DNA of 64,000 bases from Geomonas azotofigens (GTDB lineage Bacteria > Desulfobacterota > Desulfuromonadia > Geobacterales > Geobacteraceae), in NCBI RefSeq assembly GCF_018919395.1, contig NZ_JAHLME010000003.1, positions 186,001-250,000 of the forward strand, written 5' to 3'. Both the position numbers and the translations under genes were made by a program. The notes under the pieces were generated by a model that saw nothing but the letters and a program-made list of their open reading frames with translations, had not been told where the DNA came from and made no database searches. Numbering within the stretch: the first letter of the stretch is position 1; every line of letters starts with the position of its first letter. Below are positions 8,274-16,282 of this stretch, one piece after another.

Positions 8274-9902
8274 ATGCGACTTTTATTTGCTGTTCTCTTT
8301 GTTGTAATTGGCTTCTCTTCTTCTGCCTTTGCGCTTTCCTCACCGAATATCCCGCTGGACAGTCCCGTTTATTCATACCTCGAGAAGTTGTCCGGTTTCG
8401 GGCTCATATCCTCGGACGTGAAGGGTATCCGCCCCCTGTCGCAGGCGGAGGCCGCACGCCTGGTCAAGGAGGCCGAAGCGCGGGCTGCCGCCGGCGCACA
8501 GCCTGCCTTGGCTTCGGAACTGCTCGATCGACTGAACCAACTGCTGCCGCGCGAACTCTCCTACTACGGCCGCGAGGACGCGGCGCCTACGTTCGACTTC
8601 GCTCCGGTTGCCACCGCTCGACTTCGCTATGTCTACGTGGACGGTGCTCCGCGGAGCTACTTCCGGGCCGTGCACGACCCGGGCAATGACGGGGTCTTCG
8701 GCATCGGCAGTGGCCTAAGGCCCGCCAATCCTTATCCCTCTCCGGTCCAGCAGCGCGGAACTGAAGGAACGCCTCTTTTCGAGAACAACGACGGCGCGGT
8801 TTACCGCGCCGGCTCCAATGTCGACCTCAGGGCGAGCGGTGCGCTCTACTTCTCCTCATATGCCTCGGCGTTAGTGGAACCGATGCTGCTTTGGTCAGAA
8901 GACGCCGATGAGGCGCGCCTGCGCCTGAACCGGGGCTATGTCAAGCTGGGGGGGAAGGGGCTCGAACTGGAGGTGGGACGGGACGAAAACTGGCTGGGGC
9001 CGGGCTATCGCGGTGCCATCACCCTCACCAACAACGCCAGGAACTTCGACCTCGTCAAGCTCTCCAGCCCCGAATTGGTGAAGACGAAATACCTATGGGA
9101 CCTAAAATACTCCCTGATCTTCTCCCGGTTCGAAAAGACCGTCACCGACGGTGCTGAGCGTCAGCCTTTCTTCTTTGCGGGCAAATTGGCCATGAAGCCG
9201 CTGGACCACCTCGAGTTCGGCATCAACCTGGGGCGCCAGGTCGGAGGTCCCGGCGTCAACAACAGCCTGGGGGACATCGTCCGCGGCATCGTCGGCGGTA
9301 CCAGCGATGACAACTCCAACACTGTGGCGGGGTTCGACCTGCGCTTGAGACTGCCTTGGTTGCGCAACACCGAACTCTACGGCGAGCTCTCGGGCGAGGA
9401 CTCCGCCTCGTTCTGGCCCATAGTCGAGAGCTACGTCGCCGGCTTCTACATCCCTCGGCTCAGCGACAGCGGACAAGACGACCTCCGCTTCGAGTATTTC
9501 CGCGGCAACCGCATCCTCTACACCAACGGCACTTTCCGGGAAGGGTATCTGAGGTACAACATGCCTGTAGGCCATTCGCAGGGTGGCGCCAACCAGGACT
9601 TCTTCCTGCGCTACAGCCACTGGTTCTCGGTCCGCAACAACCTGGCGCTCGAGGCCTTCCACACCCGGCGCGGCGACTACGGCCGGGTGACCGTCGATGC
9701 CACCGGCCGCTTTGATGCCGCCGGCGTCATGCAGGCGATCGAGCGCAAGAACGCCCTGCGCGCCACCTGGACCTTCCCTTTCTCCAAAGCGTGGAACGCC
9801 CTGCTCCTCTACGGGCAGGAATGGGTCCACAACTACGAGCTGCGCGCCGGCGACACCCAGATGAACCGACTCCTGCGCGCGGAACTTTCCTACCGGTATT
9901 GA
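8274..9902 (+). CDS. Capsule assembly Wzi-like outer-membrane protein
   Basis: The 542-residue protein has an N-terminal signal peptide (hydrophobic residues 2-20, cleavage after SSAFA). A mature part rich in aromatic, alternating beta-strand segments follows, e.g. LELEVGRDENWLGPGYRG, the signature region of Wzi-type beta-barrels. Wzi anchors capsular or exopolysaccharide at the outer membrane. I chose ATG 8274 because the signal peptide starts there; TTG 8247 upstream lies inside the inverted repeat. It is probably the last gene of the polysaccharide locus and may now be partly dependent on a promoter brought by or disturbed by the GxxExxY insertion. The family call is good; the ligand is unknown. 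Confidence 0.87.
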   Translation: MRLLFAVLFVVIGFSSSAFALSSPNIPLDSPVYSYLEKLSGFGLISSDVKGIRPLSQAEAARLVKEAEARAAAGAQPALASELLDRLNQLLPRELSYYGREDAAPTFDFAPVATARLRYVYVDGAPRSYFRAVHDPGNDGVFGIGSGLRPANPYPSPVQQRGTEGTPLFENNDGAVYRAGSNVDLRASGALYFSSYASALVEPMLLWSEDADEARLRLNRGYVKLGGKGLELEVGRDENWLGPGYRGAITLTNNARNFDLVKLSSPELVKTKYLWDLKYSLIFSRFEKTVTDGAERQPFFFAGKLAMKPLDHLEFGINLGRQVGGPGVNNSLGDIVRGIVGGTSDDNSNTVAGFDLRLRLPWLRNTELYGELSGEDSASFWPIVESYVAGFYIPRLSDSGQDDLRFEYFRGNRILYTNGTFREGYLRYNMPVGHSQGGANQDFFLRYSHWFSVRNNLALEAFHTRRGDYGRVTVDATGRFDAAGVMQAIERKNALRATWTFPFSKAWNALLLYGQEWVHNYELRAGDTQMNRLLRAELSYRY

Positions 9903-10119
9903 TGCTCCGCTGACTGCTTTTCGGGCTCTGCATGATTGCAAAGCACCTTTGCGCGTTGCTTTTACCAAAAAAGCAGCTTTTTCTGTGCCAAATCCACGCT
10001 GCAGCAGGAAAAATCCACTGGCTTTGCAACAAGAAACGTGCCGGACTGCGCTCTCTCCTCTCCGTTATAGCGAGGATAAGGCGATGTGCGGCCATTTTTT
10101 TGCACCAAAGGGCCAAAGT

Positions 10120-10182
10120 CAGCTTGCAGAGGACCATTGTCAGCTTGCAAAGGTACAAAGCCAGCTTGCAGAGGTGGAAAGT
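10120..10182 (+). repeat. Three-unit 21-bp tandem repeat
   Basis: CAGCTTGCAGAGG starts at 10120 and 10162, and CAGCTTGCAAAGG at 10141, so the period is exactly 21 bases. The first 13 bases of each unit are conserved (one change) and the remaining eight vary. The period equals seven codons. Confidence 0.85.
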
Positions 10183-10286
10183 CTATGTGCAAGCCGCAAA
10201 GACGGCACGCAGATGGGCTCTGCAAGGTGGGTCTGCTCGGCAATCAGATGACGCTGGCGGGGATGCGGGCGGTGTGAAAATAGTAA

Positions 10287-10311
10287 CGCCCGCTGACGCG
10301 GGCGTTTTGGC
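10287..10311. terminator. Rho-independent terminator, probably for the minus-strand Fn3-like gene
   Basis: AACGCCCGC and GCGGGCGTT form a nine-pair stem with a TGAC loop. It lies ten bases beyond the stop of the minus-strand gene; TTTT follows on the plus strand and TACTATTTT on the minus. Confidence 0.7.
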
Positions 10312-10321
10312 GGGCAGTTAG

Positions 10322-10969
10322 TTAGGTGGGCATGAAGAAGAGGGGAGGGGTCCAGGGGCCGGGACCTTCCGGCATGATCCACCTCATCCTAAAGGCGTAT
10401 TGCTGCCCTGGGGTCAATCCCTCCAGTTCCATGTTTTTGAATTGGGCGAATACGGCGGCATATTTCCAGTTTCCTTCCACGGTGGGATCGCCTGTCGTCG
10501 TGTGGACCTCGCAGCTTGCCGCGCGTGCCAGTTTCCTGGCCTTGGCGACGACCGCGCCTCGTTTTACCCCTTGGGACATTACCACGTTTGGATAGGTCGC
10601 CAAGTGTTTTACCTGGGAGGCGGTAGACTCCTTGATGTAGTCAAAGCCGGTAGAGGCGAGAATCTCGACATTGCCTTTGGCGACCAGATCGACATAATCC
10701 GCCAGCTCATTCAGTTCATCGATAAGCTTGGCACGCAGGCTCTTACGCTGGGCGAGACTCTGCTTCGCACCGCTACGGGCTTCGATGCAGGCGTTATCAA
10801 AATTCCCCAGTGTGCCCTTTACTTGCGCCAGAGGGGTGACGCCTTCAGGATAGGGTTCCTTGATATGAGGGTTGTCGGTCAGCGAGGTGACGATTACCTT
10901 CCCTTGTGCGCTCAGGCTTGCGTCGTTTAGACGGCCAAAGCTGCGTTTGACCTTCGGTTTTTTGCCCAT
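10322..10969 (-). CDS. Hypothetical protein with C-terminal fibronectin type III-like segment
   Basis: The 215-residue protein has no signal peptide. Its N-terminal 150 residues are mostly helical and lysine/alanine-rich. The C-terminal part reads as an Fn3 fold: a CEVHTTTGDPTVEGNW-like strand pair and LEGLTPGQQYAFRMRW followed by GPGPWTPP, the classic end of an Fn3 domain. I do not recognise a specific function. The start ATG 10969 is supported by AAGGAG seven to eight bases upstream; a GTG six bases earlier is too close to that site. It is a single-gene unit followed by a terminator, flanked by non-coding DNA on both sides. Confidence 0.75.
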   Translation of the reverse strand: MGKKPKVKRSFGRLNDASLSAQGKVIVTSLTDNPHIKEPYPEGVTPLAQVKGTLGNFDNACIEARSGAKQSLAQRKSLRAKLIDELNELADYVDLVAKGNVEILASTGFDYIKESTASQVKHLATYPNVVMSQGVKRGAVVAKARKLARAASCEVHTTTGDPTVEGNWKYAAVFAQFKNMELEGLTPGQQYAFRMRWIMPEGPGPWTPPLFFMPT

Positions 10970-11304
10970 GTGCACTCTCCTTTTTATTGGTTTTTGCTAA
11001 TACAACGTCGGAAGTGTCGCACGATTATCTCGGAATGCAAGCCGCTAAAAATACCTAACCCGCTCCCCTTGCTGCTGCCTCCGTTTGGCAGATGATTGCA
11101 GTCCTTGTCTGGCCGGACGCTGCGAATAATGAAAAACTCGGCAGGGATGAAGGGGGGGGGCAGGGATAGCTGCCGCCCTTTGGATCCTTGTAAACGTTCT
11201 CCGGCGATGGATCCCCCGCCCCTCGTACCCCTTTCCCCTTTATTTCTCAGCAGATTCGCGCTATATTCACTCCCTCGACAACGGCACCGTTATAAAGGAC
11301 CCAC
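10970..11304. other. Intergenic region between divergent genes
   Basis: It holds the leaders of the minus-strand Fn3-like gene and the plus-strand ExeA-like gene. A G-run and a small hairpin (GGCAG/CTGCC near 11160-11177) are present, and CTATATTC at 11261-11268 could serve as a -10 element for the ATPase gene. No coding sequence is supported. Confidence 0.5.
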
Positions 11305-12189
11305 ATGCCTGCGATGTACTGCGAGTTTTACGGCTTCAGGGAGAGCCCGTTCACCATCACCCCCAATCCCCGCTTCCTGTTCATGAGCGAGCAGCACCGG
11401 GAGGCCTACGCGCACCTGATCTACGCGGTGGACAACCGCGCCGGTTTCGTGGAACTGACCGGCGAGGTCGGCACCGGCAAGACCACCCTTTTGCGCACCT
11501 TCCTGAACCGTCTGGACCAGGAGGGGCACCGCACCGCCCTCATCTTCAACCCGTGTCTCTCTGACCTGGAGCTTTTGAAGAGCGTGAACCGCGAGTTTGG
11601 CCTTGTCTGGGAGTCGGAGAGCAGGGTGGAACTGCTGCAGGGACTGAACGCCTTCCTCTTGGAGCAGAAGCAGGCCGGGCGCAGCGTGGTGCTGGTGATG
11701 GACGAGGCGCAGAACCTTCCCATAGAGGTGCTGGAACAGATCCGCCTCATCTCCAACCTGGAAACGGAAACGGACAAGCTGATCCAGATCGTTCTCTCCG
11801 GGCAGCCGGAACTGCTGTCGGTTCTGGGTCGCAAGGAGTTGCGCCAGCTGAACCAGCGCATTACGGTGCGCTACCATCTGCTCCCGATGGATTACGAGAG
11901 CACGCAATCCTACATCGATCACCGCATGGAACTGGCGGGGTGCTACCGCGCCGCCGAGTTCTCCAAGGCCGCCATGAAGCACGTCTACCGCTTCTCCGGG
12001 GGGGTGCCTCGGCTGGTCAACGTGGTCTGCGACCGCGCGCTCCTGATCGGGTTCACCGAGGAGGCCCGGACCATCACCGGGAGCATGGCGGCACAGGCCG
12101 TCGCCGAGGTTGGCGGTCGTTCCCCGTACGGGCTCGCGGCGCAGGTGCTGCGGCGCCTGACCGGCGGCCTGCCGCGCTGGCGCGGCTGA
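11305..12189 (+). CDS. ExeA/GspA-like AAA ATPase
   Basis: The 294-residue protein starts with the CEFYGFRESPFTITPNPRF signature of ExeA-type ATPases. Walker A is TGEVGTGKTTLL near residue 50, Walker B VVLVMDEAQN near 130, and a sensor/arginine region ITVRYHLLPM follows. ExeA/GspA works with a GspB/ExeB partner in assembly of the type II secretin through peptidoglycan; related ATPases occur beside exopolysaccharide loci. The next gene encodes a GspB-like protein, so the pair fits this role. AGGA lies five bases before ATG 11305. Unlike longer ExeA homologues, no C-terminal peptidoglycan-binding domain is present (the protein ends soon after the AAA lid). Confidence 0.9.
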   Translation: MPAMYCEFYGFRESPFTITPNPRFLFMSEQHREAYAHLIYAVDNRAGFVELTGEVGTGKTTLLRTFLNRLDQEGHRTALIFNPCLSDLELLKSVNREFGLVWESESRVELLQGLNAFLLEQKQAGRSVVLVMDEAQNLPIEVLEQIRLISNLETETDKLIQIVLSGQPELLSVLGRKELRQLNQRITVRYHLLPMDYESTQSYIDHRMELAGCYRAAEFSKAAMKHVYRFSGGVPRLVNVVCDRALLIGFTEEARTITGSMAAQAVAEVGGRSPYGLAAQVLRRLTGGLPRWRG

Positions 12190-12214
12190 TTCCCTTTACA
12201 CTTTCGAGGAGTTT

Positions 12215-13060
12215 ATGAGTTCGATATTGAAGGCATTGGAGAAGGTGGACGAATCGCAGCGCTCCCGCCGTCCCGCCGGCACCGGTGGGCTTCCCAAGGG
12301 GAGGGGGCGTCGTCCCGCATGGATGATCCCGGTATGGACTCTTGCTGGAGCAGCCATCGCCACGGTGGCAACCTACGGCCTCATGGGCGGCTTCTCCCGT
12401 CCGGCCACGCCGGCTACCGCGACGGGCGCCGACGTCGTGGCGACTCCCCCCCCGGTGGCCGCCGCTCCCGCCAAGGCGGCGCCAGTTCGTCTGGACGCCA
12501 AGGAGGTGGTCACCGAGCAAAAGTCTACCGCCCCTGCAACCGTCCCCGCCTCGTCCGCTAAACCGGCGCGCGCTGTTGCCGCACCCGGCGGGGTCGCGGC
12601 TAAACCGGCTCCGGTTTCTGCCGCCCCGACGAAACAGGCGGCGCAACCGGTTGTCAAACCGGTCACCCAGGCGGCTGCCAAGGCGGCTGCTCAGCCCCAG
12701 ATCGCGGCCAAGCTCGCGGCGAAGCAACTGGCGCAGCCCTCCGTCGCCGCCAAGGCTCCTGCCGCTGCCCAGCCCACAGCCGTGCACCAGGCGGTGGTGC
12801 AACCGGCACCGGTTGTTGCCGCATCGGCTCCGGCCGCGGCACCGGCGGCCCCGCAGAAGTCCCGACCTGAGATCCGCGTGACCGGCATCGCCTGGCAAAA
12901 TAGCAGCGAGTCGAGCTTCGCCATGGTGAACGGTACTGCGATGCGCCAGGGGAACGTTGTGAATGGCTACAAGATCGAGCAGATCTACGAGGACAGCGTC
13001 CGTTTTTCCAACAGCAAGGGCAACAGTCTCGTGGTGCCGCTGGGGGCGGGCGAGGAGTAG
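12215..13060 (+). CDS. GspB-like type II secretion assembly protein
   Basis: The 281-residue protein begins MSSILKALEKVDE, the hallmark of GspB/ExeB-type proteins. A single transmembrane helix (about residues 35-57) is followed by a long low-complexity Ala/Pro/Lys linker (about 60-215). A compact C-terminal GspB domain ends it (IRVTGIAWQNSSESSFAMVNG ... VRFSNSKGNSLVVPL). It should sit in the inner membrane with its C-terminus in the periplasm and act with the preceding ExeA-like ATPase. The linker is strongly GC-biased, with repeated lysine-proline/alanine blocks typical of periplasm-spanning spacers. It starts 26 bases after the ATPase gene, preceded by GAGGAG. Confidence 0.88.
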   Translation: MSSILKALEKVDESQRSRRPAGTGGLPKGRGRRPAWMIPVWTLAGAAIATVATYGLMGGFSRPATPATATGADVVATPPPVAAAPAKAAPVRLDAKEVVTEQKSTAPATVPASSAKPARAVAAPGGVAAKPAPVSAAPTKQAAQPVVKPVTQAAAKAAAQPQIAAKLAAKQLAQPSVAAKAPAAAQPTAVHQAVVQPAPVVAASAPAAAPAAPQKSRPEIRVTGIAWQNSSESSFAMVNGTAMRQGNVVNGYKIEQIYEDSVRFSNSKGNSLVVPLGAGEE

Positions 13061-13065
13061 GACGC

Positions 13066-13347
13066 ATGTCACCAGGACCCGAAATGGACCAGCAGCAGTG
13101 GGAGGCCCTTTGCGAGCAATGCGGCCTTTGCTGTTTTGAGAAGCTGGAGGATGAGGACGGCAGGATCCTGTTCACCTCGACCCCCTGCCGCTACCTCGAC
13201 ATCACCACCCGGCGCTGCAAGATCTACCAGAAGCGCTTCAAGATCTTCCCCGAGTGTGTCCAGCTCACCCCGGAGCTGGTCAAGGAGTTGAAGTGGCTGC
13301 ACCGAAGCTGCGGCTACAAGAAAGCGATGCGCAAAGGGATCCTTTAA
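13066..13347 (+). CDS. YkgJ/YcgN-like cysteine cluster protein
   Basis: The 93-residue protein has CEQCGLCC near residue 16 and further cysteines in STPCRYLD, TRRCKIY, FPECVQL and HRSCGYK. This is the eight-cysteine pattern of the zinc/iron-chelating CxxCxxCC family (UPF0153/UPF0260). The function is not well defined; the family is thought to bind Zn or Fe-S. It starts five bases after the gspB-like gene and may be cotranscribed. ATG 13084 is an alternative start that would still retain all cysteines. Confidence 0.85.
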   Translation: MSPGPEMDQQQWEALCEQCGLCCFEKLEDEDGRILFTSTPCRYLDITTRRCKIYQKRFKIFPECVQLTPELVKELKWLHRSCGYKKAMRKGIL

Positions 13348-13355
13348 CCGCATGT

Positions 13356-13503
13356 AACAGGGATAAAAGGGATCAAAGGGATAAAGTCAAAAACGGGTTG
13401 TTAACGCGAAGGCGCAAAGGCGCGGAGTAAACAAATACAGGTGCAGGGATTGGGTTGAACAACTCCTTTCGGGGGTATCCCCTTCATCCCTTTTATCCCT
13501 GTT
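13356..13503. repeat. Intergenic palindromic repeat, copy 1
   Basis: The left end AACAGGGATAAAAGGGAT matches the reverse complement of the right end exactly over 18 bases. Inside the left arm lies the motif ACGCGAAGGCGCAAAGGCGC. It fills almost all of the space between the YkgJ-like and DUF6178 genes. The same design recurs at 14795, 17589 and 18581. Confidence 0.88.
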
Positions 13504-13527
13504 AAGAACGGTTTTAAAGGGAGTCAA

Positions 13528-14781
13528 ATGGCAGAAAATAAGCAGGTGGCAGCGGTGAAACTTTCCGGGCGCGATTTCCAGGCGCTTACCCTCCAACAGA
13601 AAAAAGCGTACCTGGCAACGGTTTCCGGCAAGGAAAAGCTGGACCTTATCGTCGACGACCCCGAATCTAAAAGGCTTGCCACCGGCCTGCAGCCGCAGGA
13701 ATTCTTCTGGCTCATGAAAGAGGTGGGTGAGGCGGATGCCGTGGACCTGCTGCGCCTGGCTTCCGCGGACCAGTGCGTCTTCATCCTGGACATGGAACTT
13801 TGGGACGGCTGGACCTTCTCCGAAGAGCAGGCCTGTCACTGGCTGACCTACTTCATCGAGGGGGGGGAGTCGCGGGTTCATGAGCTGCTCAAGCACCTCG
13901 ACTACGAGCTGCTGCAACTGCTGTTAAGCCGCGAGATCTTCGTCGGTGGCGGCATCGGCGACCACTCCGACGACGAGGAGCGCTTTGCCGACTACGACCA
14001 CACCTTCGACGACGTCTTCATGATCAAGTTCAAAAAACCCGAACACAGCCAGTTGATCGGGTCCTTCCTCTCCATGCTGGTCAAGCTGGACAACGGGTTG
14101 TACACCGCCCTCATGGAAGGGGTGAAAGGGGACGTCGACCTGGAACTCGAGGAGCAGTGCCAGCGTTTCCGCACCGGCAGGCTGCAGGACCTCGGCTTCC
14201 CGCCGCTGGACGAGGCGCTGTCGATCTACGCGCGCATCCATCCGGACCGTTTCGAGCTGCAGGGGGGCAAGGAACTCGCTTCTGCCGGCGAGGGGGGGCA
14301 GCTGATGCCCGTCTTTGCCGACGAGGGAACCCTGCTGTCCCGCGCGCTCGCGCTTGCCGGGTCCGACGTCGTACCGCAGGAGCTGAATTACCTGGTCAAC
14401 AGCGCCCTGGTTGCCGAAGGGGCCGCCTTCCACGAGCCGGAGTCCATGCTCGGGGTGATGCACCGGGTCTGCGGCTACCTCAACATCGCCCTCGAGACGC
14501 TGGCGCCCGGAGATGACGGCAAGGCGGCGCGGATTCTGGCGGAGGAGGAGCTGAAGCGCTTGTTCCAACTGGGGTACAGCATCGTGCTGCAGCTCAAGTT
14601 CACCGCGCGCGACACCGAAACGGTCGATTACGCCACCGGAAAGCTCCTGGCCGGGCTGAAGTCCAAGCGTCCCCGTTTCTACCGCGGGCTCGACGCCGAC
14701 GGTGTCGACGGCTACCGCGAGTTCCGCGACCTCGCGGACGTGCGGCGGGTTGCCGACCTGCTGTCCCAGTTGCAGGGATAA
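13528..14781 (+). CDS. DUF6178 family protein
   Basis: This 417-residue soluble, mostly helical protein resembles the DUF6178 family, which I associate with Geobacter and other Desulfuromonadia; the match is from memory of the sequence pattern. No catalytic motif, signal peptide or membrane segment is visible. Acidic stretches (DDEERFADYDHTFDD) and many leucine-rich helices suggest a scaffold or regulatory role, but nothing specific can be claimed. The gene is flanked on both sides by copies of the same intergenic palindromic repeat, so it may form its own transcription unit. GGGAG lies seven bases before the ATG. Confidence 0.75.
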   Translation: MAENKQVAAVKLSGRDFQALTLQQKKAYLATVSGKEKLDLIVDDPESKRLATGLQPQEFFWLMKEVGEADAVDLLRLASADQCVFILDMELWDGWTFSEEQACHWLTYFIEGGESRVHELLKHLDYELLQLLLSREIFVGGGIGDHSDDEERFADYDHTFDDVFMIKFKKPEHSQLIGSFLSMLVKLDNGLYTALMEGVKGDVDLELEEQCQRFRTGRLQDLGFPPLDEALSIYARIHPDRFELQGGKELASAGEGGQLMPVFADEGTLLSRALALAGSDVVPQELNYLVNSALVAEGAAFHEPESMLGVMHRVCGYLNIALETLAPGDDGKAARILAEEELKRLFQLGYSIVLQLKFTARDTETVDYATGKLLAGLKSKRPRFYRGLDADGVDGYREFRDLADVRRVADLLSQLQG

Positions 14782-14794
14782 GCAAACCTTTTTT

Positions 14795-14960
14795 AACGGG
14801 GTGAAGGGGATAAAAGGGATAAAGGCGTAAAGTCTGGTTTGTAAACGCGAAGACGCAAAAGGCGCAGAGCGAATATATAAGCCAGAACCAGCTTGGGGGC
14901 GAACCGAAAATCTTTGTGGGATCCCCTTCATCCCTGATATCCCTGTTTAACAGGTTTTTT
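14795..14960. repeat. Intergenic palindromic repeat, copy 2, ending in a short hairpin
   Basis: The left end GGGGATAAAAGGGATAAA and the right end ATCCCCTTCATCCCTGATAT are imperfect inverse copies. The internal motif ACGCGAAGACGCAAAAGGCG corresponds to the central motif of copy 1. The right end continues into CCTGTTTAACAGG plus six T residues (14942-14960), which could end transcription of the DUF6178 gene. Confidence 0.82.
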
Positions 14961-15061
14961 CGTCGTTCCCGTCCGCTACTACCCCTCCATTTCCGTTTCT
15001 TGCAAAGTACGGCCTCATTGATATCCTTTCAGGCATTTGCCGCAGCCATTAAGGGGGTAGG

Positions 15062-16282
15062 ATGAAGGTCCTGGTCGTCGACGATTCCAGAAGCGATCGC
15101 AAGGTCATCCGCTACAACTTGGAGTGGCACGGCTGCCATGTCGTCGAGGCTGCCAACGGCAAGCAGGGACTCGAGGTCGCGGCTGCCGAATCCCCCGATC
15201 TCATCATCTCCGACTGCCTCATGCCCGTGATGGACGGCTTCCGCTTCCTCCACGAACTCAAGAAATTCCAGGCACTCCGCAAAATCCCCTTCATATTCTA
15301 TTCGGCGATCTACACCGGCAGCAGGGAGGCGGAACTCGCCGCCGCGCTGGGCGCCACGGCGTTCCTGGAAAAACCGATGCGCCCGGACGAGTTGTGGGAT
15401 GCGGTGGGGCGGCTCTTGGCGGCCGATCTCGCGAGCGAACGGGAGGCGGCGCCGCGCCCGATGCACGAGGAGGAGTTCCTCAGGGACTACAGCCAGGTGG
15501 TGGCAACCCGCCTGGAAGAGAAGGTGCGGGAACTGACCGAGGAGAACGAGAGCCTGCTCCGGCTGAACGGCGAGTTGGAGCGCAGGGTGGTGGAGCGGAC
15601 CGCGCAGCTGGAATCGGCGAACCGGGACCTGGAGATGTTCAGCTACTCCGTTTCGCACGACCTGCGGGCGCCCTTACGGCACCTGGAGGGTTTCAGCCAG
15701 GCACTCACCGAGGAGTACGCGACCAGGCTCAACACCATAGGCAACGACTACCTGGACCGGATCAGGAGATCCACCCGCCGCATGGCGGATATGCTCGACG
15801 CGATCCTGGAACTGTCCCGTAGTGTCAGGGGTAAACTCACCAGGCAGGATGTGGACCTGACCGCGCTGGCAGGTGAGATCACGGGACAACTGCGGCGTTC
15901 GCAACCGAAGCGGACGGTCGAGTTCCACGTGATGGAGGGGATGGTGGCGCGGGGCGATGCCCGCCTCTTGAGGGTGGTGTTGGAGCACCTGATAGGGAAT
16001 GCCTGGAAGTTCACCCAGCCGAAGGAGCATCCCGTGGTGGAGTTTTTCCCCACCGAGTGGGACGGGCACTCGGCATTCGCGGTCCGGGACAACGGGACGG
16101 GGTTCGACATGGCCTACGCGGAGAAGCTGTTCTCCCCGTTCCAGCGCATGCACAGCCAGGAGGAGTTCCCCGGCCGCGGCATAGGTCTTGCCATCGTGAA
16201 GCGGATCGTCAGCCGCCATGGCGGCAAGGTGAAGATAGAAGCGGAACTGGGGCGGGGGGCCACGGTGACCTTCACCGTCTAG
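15062..16282 (+). CDS. Response-regulator/histidine-kinase hybrid (REC-HisKA-HATPase)
   Basis: The 406-residue soluble protein has an N-terminal receiver domain: acidic pocket VDDSRSD, phospho-acceptor Asp in LIISDCLMPVMDG near residue 54, and lysine in FLEKPMRPDEL. A coiled coil covers about 135-185. The dimerisation helix with the phospho-His is SVSHDLRAPLRHLEGF, and the ATPase lobe has N, G1 (DNGTGFD) and GRGIGLAIVKRIV boxes. The input is thus a phosphorelay signal, not a membrane sensor. AAGGGGGTAGG precedes the ATG. Its stop codon overlaps that of the convergent mtaB gene in the palindrome CTAG, so no terminator separates the two genes. Confidence 0.92.
   Translation: MKVLVVDDSRSDRKVIRYNLEWHGCHVVEAANGKQGLEVAAAESPDLIISDCLMPVMDGFRFLHELKKFQALRKIPFIFYSAIYTGSREAELAAALGATAFLEKPMRPDELWDAVGRLLAADLASEREAAPRPMHEEEFLRDYSQVVATRLEEKVRELTEENESLLRLNGELERRVVERTAQLESANRDLEMFSYSVSHDLRAPLRHLEGFSQALTEEYATRLNTIGNDYLDRIRRSTRRMADMLDAILELSRSVRGKLTRQDVDLTALAGEITGQLRRSQPKRTVEFHVMEGMVARGDARLLRVVLEHLIGNAWKFTQPKEHPVVEFFPTEWDGHSAFAVRDNGTGFDMAYAEKLFSPFQRMHSQEEFPGRGIGLAIVKRIVSRHGGKVKIEAELGRGATVTFTV

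Larger units (their letters stand above)
9903..10321. other. Intergenic region with short repeats
   Basis: No convincing gene is present. The region holds a three-unit 21-bp tandem repeat (10120-10182), a fragment AAGCCGCAAAGACG (10191-10204) matching the core of the GxxExxY inverted repeats, and a terminator near 10290. Possible short frames read as heptapeptide repeats (SLQRxxx on plus, PLQADxG on minus) but have no other coding signs. Confidence 0.55.

Noticed and set aside
8234-8689. A plus-strand frame of 151 residues beginning in the inverted repeat.
   Set aside because: It is out of frame with, and overlaps, the Wzi-like gene, which has a proper signal peptide and full-length family features.
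10120-10182. Short evenly spaced repeats that might be a CRISPR array.
   Set aside because: The period is 21 bases, the variable part is only eight bases, there are just three units, and no cas genes are present.
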